From: Streptomyces sp. T12 | GTDB lineage: Bacteria > Actinomycetota > Actinomycetes > Streptomycetales > Streptomycetaceae | Direction: 5' to 3' | DNA: 64,000 bases | NCBI RefSeq assembly: GCF_028736035.1 | Contig: NZ_CP117866.1 | Coordinates: 10,333,001-10,397,000, forward strand | In this document: one piece after another, positions 35,012 through 43,457 of the stretch | Layout of the letters: every line of letters starts with the position of its first letter | Position numbering within the stretch: the first letter of the stretch is position 1 | Position numbers and translations under genes: made by a program | The notes under the pieces: model-generated | What the model was told of the DNA's origin: nothing | The model's input: only the letters and a program-made list of their open reading frames with translations | The model's database searches: none

Positions 35012-35045
35012 GCACCGGCACGGAAACCCCGACGGGGCCCGGTGC
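35012..35045 (+). terminator. hairpin after the serine protease gene
   Basis: GCACCGG (35012-35018) pairs with CCGGTGC (35039-35045); an inner CCCC/GGGG pair can extend the structure. Directly after the stop codon. Confidence 0.55.
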
Positions 35046-35326
35046 AGGGGCGGGATCACGCACCGGGCTCCGCCGCCGTCTCCTGACGTTCAACCGCCGT
35101 CACAGGAGACACCATGTCGCTCACCCGCGGCTGGACCCACCCGCCGGAGTACTGCGAGAGGCCAGAGTGCCGTCGAGAGGTGGGGCGAGCATGGGTACGA
35201 GCCGCCCTTGAGAGCAGGGCCGCGGCCCCTGAGAGCAGTTCCTTGGTGATGGCCCCCGGCAAAGGGCCTTCATGCCGGGATGGACCCGCCGCACGGGGAC
35301 GTCGGGCCGTGACGCAGGATCGCCCC

Positions 35327-36232
35327 GTGAACAAGACCAGCAGACGCACCGTCCTCGCTTCCGTCGCCGCCGTCGCCGCCGGCCTGCCCACCCTCAATGC
35401 CGTGATGGGCAGCGGCGCCACGCCGGCCGCGGCAGCCGACCAGTACGGGTCCAACACCGAGTTGTACACCCGTACCGCGGCCAAGGAGGGCACCGACTGG
35501 ATGCGCCGGTTCCGCATCGGCGCGCCGGTGCAGGTCACGGACAATGCCCGCAGCACGAGCAGCCCCATCAGCAGCACGGCGGTGATCGCGCCGCACGGCG
35601 GCGGGATCGAGGCGGGCACGAGCGAGTTGTGCATGGCCATCGCCGGTTACACGCCCTTCGACGTCAACACCGACCCGGCGAGCGCGGCGGTGCCGGGGGA
35701 GCCGCAGCGGGACTACTGGATGTTCGAGGCCCTGGCCAACTCCGCCGCGCAGCACGTCACCTCCACCCACTGCGACGACCCGGCCGCCCTGGCCGTCTGC
35801 GCCGGCAGCCTGTACGCCGTGGCCCTGCACGGCTTCGACGACACAGCCACGAAGAAGATCATCATCGGCGGTCGGGACGAGCGGCTCAAGCGCAACCTGC
35901 TGGCGGCCTTCACGAAGTACGGCCTGACCTCCCCCACGACCAACGCCGATTGGGACGTGGCCGTGGTCCTCGCGGGCGCCACCGACCCCATCAACGGCGA
36001 CGACCCGGCCAACATCGTCAATCGCACCCGCACCGGTGCCGGCGCCCAGCTGGAGCTGTCCACCGCGCTGCGCAAGGCGATGTTCGGTGACTTCTCCGGC
36101 GCGGCCAAGCGCAGGACGACGGCCGGCGTGCCGAGCGGCGACAGCCCCTACGCCGACCACTTCTGGAACGGTTTCGTGAGCGCCGTCCTCGAGGCGATCA
36201 AGAACCACGAGCTCGGCCTCGACTCCCTCTAG
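35327..36232 (+). CDS. secreted poly-gamma-glutamate hydrolase family protein
   Basis: About 301 residues. Tat-like signal: SRRTVLASVAAVAAGLPTL. The mature part has the phage-type poly-gamma-glutamate hydrolase pattern: VIAPHGGGIEAGTSEL with His90 and Glu95, and His168 in ALHGFDD as the probable zinc ligands. Family members are zinc endopeptidase-like hydrolases that cut gamma-linked polyglutamate, first known from Bacillus phages. GTG 35327 has AGGA upstream; a GTG at 35309 and an ATG at 35114 would add residues before the signal and look less natural. It sits among other secreted proteases. Confidence 0.85.
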   Translation: MNKTSRRTVLASVAAVAAGLPTLNAVMGSGATPAAAADQYGSNTELYTRTAAKEGTDWMRRFRIGAPVQVTDNARSTSSPISSTAVIAPHGGGIEAGTSELCMAIAGYTPFDVNTDPASAAVPGEPQRDYWMFEALANSAAQHVTSTHCDDPAALAVCAGSLYAVALHGFDDTATKKIIIGGRDERLKRNLLAAFTKYGLTSPTTNADWDVAVVLAGATDPINGDDPANIVNRTRTGAGAQLELSTALRKAMFGDFSGAAKRRTTAGVPSGDSPYADHFWNGFVSAVLEAIKNHELGLDSL

Positions 36233-36536
36233 AGCCGCTCACAGAACGGCTGCCCGGCTCGCGACGCCTGCGGGGCCGTGCAGGGCAGCTTCGGCCATGT
36301 GCCGTTGACAGCCGCGCTGCTGTCTCGCCTGGCGAGGCCGCCGGCAGATCGGCCACCCCGGCGCCCGCAGGAAGGACGTGTCACCACTCGCTCCGAGCCT
36401 CCGATTGCACGCGGCCCGGGAGGAGTTGGCCGCCTGAACGGGGCGGGCACAGCACGCGCTCTATCGCTGACTTGTCATGCGCACGTACCGTGTCCTCGGT
36501 TCGCAGTCAGGAAGGCCAACGTACGGGGGAGAGGGA
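36233..36536. other. 300-bp intergenic region, no gene seen
   Basis: A small stem AGCCG/CGGCT follows the poly-glutamate hydrolase stop. No clear promoter consensus can be assigned, and short open frames show no family resemblance. The right end carries GGGGGAGAGGGA, the ribosome site of the M36 gene. Confidence 0.5.
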
Positions 36537-39500
36537 ATGTTGCCACCCAGACGCTTATCGAAGCGCGCACGATCACTGCTCATCGGAGCGGTCCTGCTCG
36601 CACTGCCGGCGGTCACGGTCACACCGTCCTCGGTCGCCACCGCCGCCGAACATCCCGGGACGCAGCAGCGACCGGCCCAGGATCAGCCGGATCTGCCGTA
36701 CCCCAACATCGACGTACGCGGTGACAAGCGCGTCGCGCCCACAGCCGGGCAGTTGCGCGCCGCTCAGGAACTCGACGGCACGGCGGTCCGCTGGAGCCGG
36801 TTCGGTACACCGAAGCGGCTCACCCCGCAGGGCCGCAACGCCCTCACCGCCACCAGCACCGCCGACCCGCGTACCCTCGCGCTGGACCACATACGCGACC
36901 ACGCGGCCCTCTACGGCCTCTCCGCCGCCGAGTTGGGCGCCCTCGAGGTCGTCAAGTCGTACCGCACCAAGCACAACGGCGTACGGCATGTCTTCATCGG
37001 CCAGAGCGACCGGGGCGTCCCCGTCCACGGCGCCCGCCTCTCGGTCGCCGTCGACAAGGCCGGCCGTATCCTCACCGTCACCGGCAGCCTCGTCCCGGAG
37101 GCCCGCGCCACCGGGACGGTCGCCCTCGACAAGGGCGACGCGCTGGACCGGGCCGCAGCCTCAGTCGGCACCGACAACCCGCCCGGCACCGCCACCGCCA
37201 CGCGGGTCACCTTCCCGCTCGCCGACGGCACCGCCCGCCCGGCCTGGCGGACCACACTCACCGCCGCCAACCACCACCTGTACGACGCCGTCGTCGACGC
37301 CGGGAACGGCACCGTCCTCCTGCGCACCGACCTCACCAGCAACGAGGGCCCCGAGGGCCGGGTCTTCACCGGCCAGAACCCCACCCTCGGAAGCGCGACG
37401 ACCGTCCCCTTCAGCGGCCTCGGCCGTTCCTGGGTCAGCGGCCGGGTCACCACCGGCAACAACGCCGAGGTCTCCCAGGACCTGGAGGGCGACGAGACGC
37501 TCGGCCACCAGCCCCAGACGCCGGCCGCCGGAGACCCGGCGTACCAGCACTTCAACTACACCTTCACGGACGCCTTCCGCACCAGCGGCGGCACCGACCT
37601 CACCACCGACCGGGACGCGGTCGTCACCCAGGCCTTCTACTACACCAACCGCATGCACGACCACCTCTACGGGCTCGGCTTCGACGAGGCGTCGGGCAAC
37701 TTCCAGGAGGACAACCTCGGGGGCGGCGGCTCCGGCGGCGACCGCGTCGACGTCTACGTCGACTTCGACGCCAGCGGGGACTCCGCCTGCAACGCCAACT
37801 TCAGCACCCCCGCGGACGGTCAGAACGGCACCATGCGCCTCTTCGTCGGACGCACGTCCTGCGGCAACCACAACACGCACCGGGCCATGAACGGCGACAC
37901 CGTCGCCCACGAGTACAGCCACGGCCTGTCCAACCGGCTCGTCGGCGGCGGTGACATGGGCGACGGCGAGCAGACCGGCGCGCTCGGCGAGGGCTGGAGC
38001 GACGCGGTGGCCACCTCGCTGTGGAACGACCCGGTGTACGGCGAGTACAACAACGGCTCGGCCACCGGCGTGCGCCGCGTCGCGTACAACGACAGCGACC
38101 TCACCTACGCCGACCTCTGCGACGGCGGCAGCTGTGAGGTGCACGACGACGGCGAGATCTGGGCCACCGCCATGTGGGACATGCGCACCGCGCTCGTCGG
38201 CGCGTACGGCTACGCCACCGGAAAGCAGCGGCACGAGCAGCTGATGGTCGACGGCATGAAACTGACGCCGTCCTCACCCGACTTCCTCGACGCCCGCGAC
38301 GGCATCCTCGCCGCCGACCGGGCCAACAACGGCGGCGCCAACCAGTGCCTGCTGTGGGGCGTGTTCGCCCGCCGAGGCATGGGCGCGAGCGCCACCTCAC
38401 CCAGCCAGAGCCAGGCCAATCCGGCGACCGACTACCCCGCGAGCTGCCGGCCCACCGCCGACGCGGGCGGGCCGTACTCCACCGAGGAGGGCGCCGACGT
38501 ACGGCTCGACGCGAGCGGCTCCACCGTTCCCGGTGGCGGCGGCAGCTACAGCTGGGACTTCGACGGCGACGGCGCCTACGACGACGCGACCGGCGTCAGC
38601 CCGCTCTTCGACCGGGTGGGCCAGGACGGCACGTACACCGTCGGCCTGCGCGTCGGCAATGCCGCCGGGGCCGACACCGACACGGCGACCGTGACCGTCA
38701 CCAACGTGGCGCCCACGGTGGCCTTCACCGTCCAGGGCCCGCGTGAGGAGGGCGGCAAGCTCACCGTCGCCGGCACGGTCACCGACCCGGGCTGGCTCGA
38801 CCCGCTCACCGCCACCATCGACCCCGGCGACGGCAAGCCCGTCGCCCTGCCCGGACAGCTGGAGAACAACCGTCCCGACGCCACCCTCACCTTCAGCCGC
38901 GAGCTCGTCTTCGGCGACAACGGCACCTTCACCGTGAAGGTCTGCGGCAGCGACGACGACACCACCACCTGCCGCGACGCGGAGATCACCGTCGCCAACG
39001 TCGACCCGACCGCCGCCATCGACAAGAGCGGTGCCGTGCAGCTCGCGGGCGGGCGGACACTGGTCGTCCACGCGGGCGAGGAGAAGCGGTACACCGCCCG
39101 GGTCACCGACCCCGGCAGCGATGACGAGACCATGAGCTGGGCGTGGGGCGACGGGACACCGGACACCACGACCACCTCGCTCGTCAACCCGCCGGACCCC
39201 GACCCCGCCCGCAGCCCCAGCGTCCAGCCGCGCGACGTGACGGACGCCCAGGCCCACACGTACGCCAAACCCTGCCTGTACGACCTGTCCTTCACGGCAC
39301 GCGACGACGACGGCGGTACGGGGACCGACGCGATGCCCGTCATCGTGCAGGGCAATGCCCCGCTGTCGCTGCTCGCCGACGTCTGGTACGTCAAATACCT
39401 GACCGGCGACCTCACCGGGCTCGGCAAGAAGACGCTGGACTGCTATCTGAAGATCGTCCAGCACGCGAGCGCGGTGTTCTCCGAGAAGGTCGACGTGTCC

Positions 39501-39776
39501 ACCCAGGACAAGGCCGCTGACGTCCTCTTCCTCAACCTGCTCCTGGACCCGAAGCGTTCGCTCGACCGCCAACTGCTCGCCGCCTGGCTCAACTTCGCCA
39601 ACGGAGCCTTCGAGCCGAACGAACTCGTCGACACCGACAGTGACCTGAAGGCGGACACCCCCTTCCTGGAGGCCGTCCAGAACGCCGAGAAGGTACGCCT
39701 CGACCCCAACGCCACCACACAGCAGCTCAAGGCCCAGGCGGCCATCCTCACCTGCATCAACATCCCGCTCGTATGA
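36537..39776 (+). CDS. secreted M36-family metallopeptidase (fungalysin-like) with PKD domains
   Basis: 1079 residues. Signal peptide (ARSLLIGAVLLALPAVTVT), FTP/PepSY-type propeptide (about 60-300), then the M36 zinc protease: HEYSHG with His458, Glu459 and His462, and the third ligand Glu485 in GEGWSDAVATS. After the protease come PKD-like beta domains (from residue 640: ADAGGPYSTEEGADVRLDAS; a further one near 720-830 and 850-940). The last 130 residues are helical without a family I recognise. The gene ends in an ATGA overlap with a lipoprotein gene, so both proteins are made together. Confidence 0.93.
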   Translation: MLPPRRLSKRARSLLIGAVLLALPAVTVTPSSVATAAEHPGTQQRPAQDQPDLPYPNIDVRGDKRVAPTAGQLRAAQELDGTAVRWSRFGTPKRLTPQGRNALTATSTADPRTLALDHIRDHAALYGLSAAELGALEVVKSYRTKHNGVRHVFIGQSDRGVPVHGARLSVAVDKAGRILTVTGSLVPEARATGTVALDKGDALDRAAASVGTDNPPGTATATRVTFPLADGTARPAWRTTLTAANHHLYDAVVDAGNGTVLLRTDLTSNEGPEGRVFTGQNPTLGSATTVPFSGLGRSWVSGRVTTGNNAEVSQDLEGDETLGHQPQTPAAGDPAYQHFNYTFTDAFRTSGGTDLTTDRDAVVTQAFYYTNRMHDHLYGLGFDEASGNFQEDNLGGGGSGGDRVDVYVDFDASGDSACNANFSTPADGQNGTMRLFVGRTSCGNHNTHRAMNGDTVAHEYSHGLSNRLVGGGDMGDGEQTGALGEGWSDAVATSLWNDPVYGEYNNGSATGVRRVAYNDSDLTYADLCDGGSCEVHDDGEIWATAMWDMRTALVGAYGYATGKQRHEQLMVDGMKLTPSSPDFLDARDGILAADRANNGGANQCLLWGVFARRGMGASATSPSQSQANPATDYPASCRPTADAGGPYSTEEGADVRLDASGSTVPGGGGSYSWDFDGDGAYDDATGVSPLFDRVGQDGTYTVGLRVGNAAGADTDTATVTVTNVAPTVAFTVQGPREEGGKLTVAGTVTDPGWLDPLTATIDPGDGKPVALPGQLENNRPDATLTFSRELVFGDNGTFTVKVCGSDDDTTTCRDAEITVANVDPTAAIDKSGAVQLAGGRTLVVHAGEEKRYTARVTDPGSDDETMSWAWGDGTPDTTTTSLVNPPDPDPARSPSVQPRDVTDAQAHTYAKPCLYDLSFTARDDDGGTGTDAMPVIVQGNAPLSLLADVWYVKYLTGDLTGLGKKTLDCYLKIVQHASAVFSEKVDVSTQDKAADVLFLNLLLDPKRSLDRQLLAAWLNFANGAFEPNELVDTDSDLKADTPFLEAVQNAEKVRLDPNATTQQLKAQAAILTCINIPLV

Positions 39777-40216
39777 CACGGATGACGCTCCTGCCGCGCG
39801 CCGCCGCCACCCTGCTCCTCGGGGTGGCGGCGGCCGCCTGCACCGACAACCCCCCACCGCACCGCCCGACCCCGCCCGCCCATACCGCCACCCCCACCCC
39901 GACCCCCGCGGCGACAACCCCCACCCCCACCCCCACCCCTGTGCCGCCCGCCCCGGCCGTCCTCACCCAGGACGACACGGGCCGCACCGTCACCCTCCCC
40001 GTCGGCGACACCACCCAGCTGCGTCTCTCCGGCCGTTGGCGAGATGCCACCCCCACCGTCGACGGCACGGCGATCGTCCTCGTACCGGTCGACTACGAGA
40101 CCGATCCGGGCTTCCGCGCCTGGGACATCCGCGCCGCAGCACCGGGCGAGGCGGTGCTGCACACCACCGGACATCCGGGCGTGCGGCCGCTGCGGATCAC
40201 TTTTCGGATCCGGTGA
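39773..40216 (+). CDS. small lipoprotein coupled to the M36 protease, unknown function
   Basis: 147 residues. A signal peptide ends in AAAAC (Cys23; a tolerable but not ideal lipobox), then a 40-residue Pro/Thr linker rich in TPTPTP, then an 85-residue beta-rich domain: GRTVTLPVGDTTQLRLSG, ending GHPGVRPLRITFRIR. The beta domain opens like chagasin-type (I42) or Ig-like modules with a VTLxVGDT strand, but chagasin loop motifs are not clear. It overlaps the protease stop by 4 bases. A role as an inhibitor, anchor or folding helper for the M36 enzyme is a guess from coupling alone. Confidence 0.75.
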   Translation: MTRMTLLPRAAATLLLGVAAAACTDNPPPHRPTPPAHTATPTPTPAATTPTPTPTPVPPAPAVLTQDDTGRTVTLPVGDTTQLRLSGRWRDATPTVDGTAIVLVPVDYETDPGFRAWDIRAAAPGEAVLHTTGHPGVRPLRITFRIR

Positions 40217-40238
40217 GTACACAGCCGACAATCGGCCG

Positions 40239-41375
40239 CTATCCGCGCTGCTCGTAGCGCCGCCACTTGTGGCCGCCGTCGCGAGAGATCCACAGCCCTT
40301 CGCCCGTCACCAGGTCGTACGTCGGCGTCGTCGTGTCCGCGATGCCGTAGAGCGTCGTGCCGTCGACGGTGAACGACGTGAATCTCGCCGGCGTCTTGAG
40401 CTCGTGGAAGGCGCTGTTGGTGCGGTCGTCGGCGAGCCAGTAGCGGCCGCCTTCCTCGCCGACGAGCAGCCGCCCGTCCGCAAGCAGCTCCAGGACCAGC
40501 GACTCCGGGCCACGCTTGAGGTCCTTCCAGGGAATGCCGCCGCCGAGGGCCGTCCGCCAGTGCCCGCCGCCGTCCGTCGTCACCAACAGGCCGCGCACGC
40601 CCTCGCCCCGGATGAGGGACAACGCCGCGGTGCCACCCCGCGCCGCGAGGATGCCTCCCGCGTACGGCTTCGGGACGACCGTGGAGCCAAGGGTGCGACC
40701 GTCGCGCTGCCAGACGACGCGGTGGGGGTCTTCGGTCAGCGGCTGGGTCAGGCTCCAGGCCGTGCCCCGCTCGTCGACAGCGAGGCCGATGGTGTCGTCC
40801 GGCAGGCCGGCCGGGGACGCCACGGTGCGCGTGGCGGGACGGTAGATGAGGGTCGGCTCCAGTTCGGCGAGCAGGAGGTCGCCGGGGCGGGTGCCCAACG
40901 GGGTCTCGGCGACGGTGACCCCGTGCCGCTTGCCGTGTACGTCGAGGGCGTACACACCCTCGGCCCCCTCTCCCGGCGGCACCCGCACGAAGCCCCCGCG
41001 CACCCCCGTGAACGTGGCCGGCGTCGCCTCCGCGTCCGCGTGTTCCGCGTGCTCGGCGACCGTACGGCCGTCGGGGCCCACGATGCGCCAGGCGGAGGCG
41101 GCCGACCCCTCGTCGTCCTCGACGTTGCCGGCGTCGTACGTAAGGAGCAACGAGCCGTCGTCCGCGCGGACCACGTCGGTGGGTGCGCCTGCCGCCTCGA
41201 TGACGTCGGCGGGGCGCGGGTGAGGGTCTTCGATGACGCGCTTGTACTTCGCCTCGCGGTCCCCGGAGTCCCCGTCGTCGGAGCCGCCCGGGCTGCAGGC
41301 GGTCAACGCCAGCGCCGCACTCGCCGCGGCCACGAGCCCGACCGACCGCCTCCCGGGTTTCCTCAGCCACGCCAT
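40239..41375 (-). CDS. beta-propeller (BNR/sialidase-fold-like) lipoprotein
   Basis: 378 residues. Lipoprotein signal with ALTAC, Cys27. The rest looks like repeated four-strand blades with Asp-box-like motifs: TTDGGGHWRTAL and ISRDGGHKWRRYE, so a WD40/BNR-type propeller outside the membrane. No catalytic residues of true sialidases are seen, so it is probably a binding or scaffolding protein. GAGG 8 bases before ATG 41375 fixes the start; a GTG at 41381 is too close to it. Convergent with the M36 pair. Confidence 0.8.
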   Translation of the reverse strand: MAWLRKPGRRSVGLVAAASAALALTACSPGGSDDGDSGDREAKYKRVIEDPHPRPADVIEAAGAPTDVVRADDGSLLLTYDAGNVEDDEGSAASAWRIVGPDGRTVAEHAEHADAEATPATFTGVRGGFVRVPPGEGAEGVYALDVHGKRHGVTVAETPLGTRPGDLLLAELEPTLIYRPATRTVASPAGLPDDTIGLAVDERGTAWSLTQPLTEDPHRVVWQRDGRTLGSTVVPKPYAGGILAARGGTAALSLIRGEGVRGLLVTTDGGGHWRTALGGGIPWKDLKRGPESLVLELLADGRLLVGEEGGRYWLADDRTNSAFHELKTPARFTSFTVDGTTLYGIADTTTPTYDLVTGEGLWISRDGGHKWRRYEQRG

Positions 41376-41435
41376 TGCCACATCCTCACATGAGGCGGCG
41401 GCCCACTTGGCCCAAGGCTCGGCTCTGAGGGTCGG

Positions 41436-41678
41436 TCACTTTTGGTCGGGCGCCGCCAGGTTGTCCACCAGCATGGTCAGGGCCGACCGCGGGACGGTTC
41501 CGCTCGACCCGCTGTTCGTCTGCCCCCAGGACGGGCTCGAGTCTGTGAATCCTGAGCCTGTGGTGTCGTTGACACCCTGGAAGATGCCGAAGTCGATGGG
41601 CCCGTCGTCCGCTGAGGCGGGGAGGGCGGCCGTGAGGAGAGCGGCACCGGCAAGTGCGGCGGCAGCGATGATCTTCAT
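41436..41678 (-). CDS. small secreted protein, unknown
   Basis: 80 residues. Clear signal peptide MKIIAAAALAGAALLTAALP ending ASA. The mature 56 residues are Gly/Ser/Asp-rich with DFGIFQGVNDTTGSGFTDSS. No cysteine. Related in style to the next minus-strand gene, but without repeats. Function unknown. A weak AGG ribosome site lies upstream of the ATG. Confidence 0.6.
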   Translation of the reverse strand: MKIIAAAALAGAALLTAALPASADDGPIDFGIFQGVNDTTGSGFTDSSPSWGQTNSGSSGTVPRSALTMLVDNLAAPDQK

Positions 41679-41793
41679 GCCTGGTCAACGATGAGACTGA
41701 CATCAGGATGTTCTGTTATGCCCCTTTTGGTGGCAGGCTTCGGTGACCCGCGCTCTGATTGAGGGACGTCGTCACCAGCCAGGAGGGAAAGCC

Positions 41794-41832
41794 CCCCGCC
41801 CCACACCGCGAGCATCACGGTGCGGGGCGGGG
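41794..41832 (-). terminator. hairpin terminator of the small repeat-protein gene
   Basis: CCCCGCCCCACACCG (41794-41808) pairs over 14 of 15 positions with CGGTGCGGGGCGGGG (41818-41832), just after the stop of the minus-strand gene at 41854. Confidence 0.75.
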
Positions 41833-41853
41833 AGTGAAACAGTGGCCCAGCGG

Positions 41854-42147
41854 TCAGCGGCCGATGGTCCGGTCGAAGCCAAACGCGTCCTCGTCGAAGC
41901 CGGACGCGTCCTGGTCGGAGCCAGATGCGCCCTGGTCGGAGCCAGGCGCGCCTTGGTCGGAGCCGGACGCGACCGGGCCGAAGCCGGACGCGCCCTGGCC
42001 GAAATCGGGAGTGGCCGGAGAGGTGTTTCCGAAACCGGCTCCCGCGCTGTTCATGTCGTCGCTGTCGTAGGCAAGGGCCTGGCCCGCGCCTCCGAGCAGA
42101 ACGGTCCCGGCGAGAACGGTGGCGGCCAGCAGGGTAGGTGCACGCAC
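41854..42147 (-). CDS. small secreted Gly/Asp/Ser repeat protein, unknown
   Basis: 97 residues from a GTG with AAGGAG 8 bases upstream. Signal peptide LLAATVLAGTVLLGGAGQALA. The mature part contains about seven 7-residue repeats of the type SDQGASG, FGQGASG and FDEDAFG, encoded by degenerate 21-bp units (about 41865-42000). Strongly acidic. No family recognised; a cell-surface or calcium-binding role is conceivable but unproven. Confidence 0.65.
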   Translation of the reverse strand: MRAPTLLAATVLAGTVLLGGAGQALAYDSDDMNSAGAGFGNTSPATPDFGQGASGFGPVASGSDQGAPGSDQGASGSDQDASGFDEDAFGFDRTIGR

Positions 42148-42429
42148 GAGCGTCTCCTTCGGTAGGTGTGTGCTCGCCAGAGGTATGCCGCCGGCCCGCA
42201 GGCGAGATGCGCTGACGTACACACAGGCACTCGAATAGGCGGCGCACTTGGCGGAACCCGCACCGGTGCCCTCGTCGAAGAAAGCGACTCGTAGTCCTTC
42301 GAGATACGGCGCCGGCGCCCCAGCCGGGCAAGCGACCCGCTCGACCACCCAACGACGCGGGGCATCCGCGAAGTTGGGCGGCTCAGAGTCTGCGGCGGCG
42401 CCAAGGCTCGCGAACCTGTGCCGGATTCT

Positions 42430-43302
42430 TCAGTCGGGCAGTCCTCGCACGTACCCGGCGAGCAGGATGGCCACCGCTTCCGGAGTCTCCAGGGTCATGA
42501 TGTGGGTGGCGTCGATCCGGTTGACGCTGATCGTCGACCGGGTGCGGGAGAGCGCGGCCAGCTCATCGGAGACCTCTCGTGCGAACCGGGCACTGAAATC
42601 GTCGAACCACTCCATGCCAGGCGCAGGCGACAGCCGTCGGCCGGCCTGTACCAGCAGCAGCGGGCAGTCGATCCCGTCCAGCCACTCGGTGACACCGAGC
42701 GCGCCGAGCTTGTGGAGCTCGTCGAGGATCTCCAGCGCCGCGGCCCGCTCCGGCAACGTCTGCCACTTGCCGTCGGGCAACGGGCGTGCGGCCGCACGAG
42801 TGGTGGCCTCCGCACGGTCGGCGGGAATCCCGAAGCGGGCGGAGTTGGTGACCCGCTCCTCGATGTACTCGGGTGGCGCGATGGCCCCGGCCGACGTCAG
42901 CAGCGCCTCACTCACCCGTTCGGCGCCGGGGTACTCGCGTCCCCACCAGAAGCCGTCGAGATTCACGGCGGCACGGGCACGGGCACGGGCACGGGCACGG
43001 GCAGGGTTGGCTCGGGCGTACTCGACCGCGATCAGTCCGCCGAGGGAATGGCCCACCACAACGGCCTCCGGCACGCCATGCGCGTCGAGTGTGTCCGCGA
43101 TGTGCCGCACCACGTCGGGGACGGTCCAGGGGGAGATATCGGGAGAGCGGCCGTGCCCGGGAAGGTCGACGGCGAGGACACGGTGCCCGGCGGTGAGCAG
43201 GCCGGCCGAGGCGTCCCAGTCAGCGAGCGACCGTCCGAAACCGTGCAGGAGAACGAGTTGCGGGCCATCGCCCCCATAGTCATGAGCATGTAGGAGTGTC
43301 AT
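42430..43302 (-). CDS. alpha/beta hydrolase with hexanucleotide-repeat insertion
   Basis: 290 residues. Motifs: HGFGRSLADWD (oxyanion hole), VVGHSLGGLIAVEYA with the nucleophile Ser, and C-terminal His in DATHIMTLETP. The usual acidic residue after strand 6 is not obvious (LLLVQAGRRLSP). After strand 5 the chain carries an (Arg-Ala) run of about six dipeptides, coded by a GGCACG microsatellite, at the start of the cap domain. The ATG at 43302 has a weak ribosome site. Divergent from the STAND ATPase gene. Substrate unknown; non-haem haloperoxidase or esterase activities are possible. Confidence 0.83.
   Translation of the reverse strand: MTLLHAHDYGGDGPQLVLLHGFGRSLADWDASAGLLTAGHRVLAVDLPGHGRSPDISPWTVPDVVRHIADTLDAHGVPEAVVVGHSLGGLIAVEYARANPARARARARARAAVNLDGFWWGREYPGAERVSEALLTSAGAIAPPEYIEERVTNSARFGIPADRAEATTRAAARPLPDGKWQTLPERAAALEILDELHKLGALGVTEWLDGIDCPLLLVQAGRRLSPAPGMEWFDDFSARFAREVSDELAALSRTRSTISVNRIDATHIMTLETPEAVAILLAGYVRGLPD
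42970..43005 (-). repeat. hexanucleotide microsatellite (GGCACG)6 in the hydrolase gene
   Basis: Six perfect GGCACG copies plus a partial seventh, coding Arg-Ala on the minus strand. Gains or losses keep the frame but lengthen or shorten the basic run. Confidence 0.9.
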
Positions 43303-43457
43303 ATGGGCTTCACTGTAGGGGGCACGCAGTAATGCGAACACCGGATTAAAGAGCCCCCCGACGAGATACGCAGCAAGTCGGCTGTCCAAGAGTCCAAGAT
43401 CTCTCTACGGTTGGTGCCCGACTGCCTTGTGGGACTGGATCGGGCGAAGGGGGCTGT

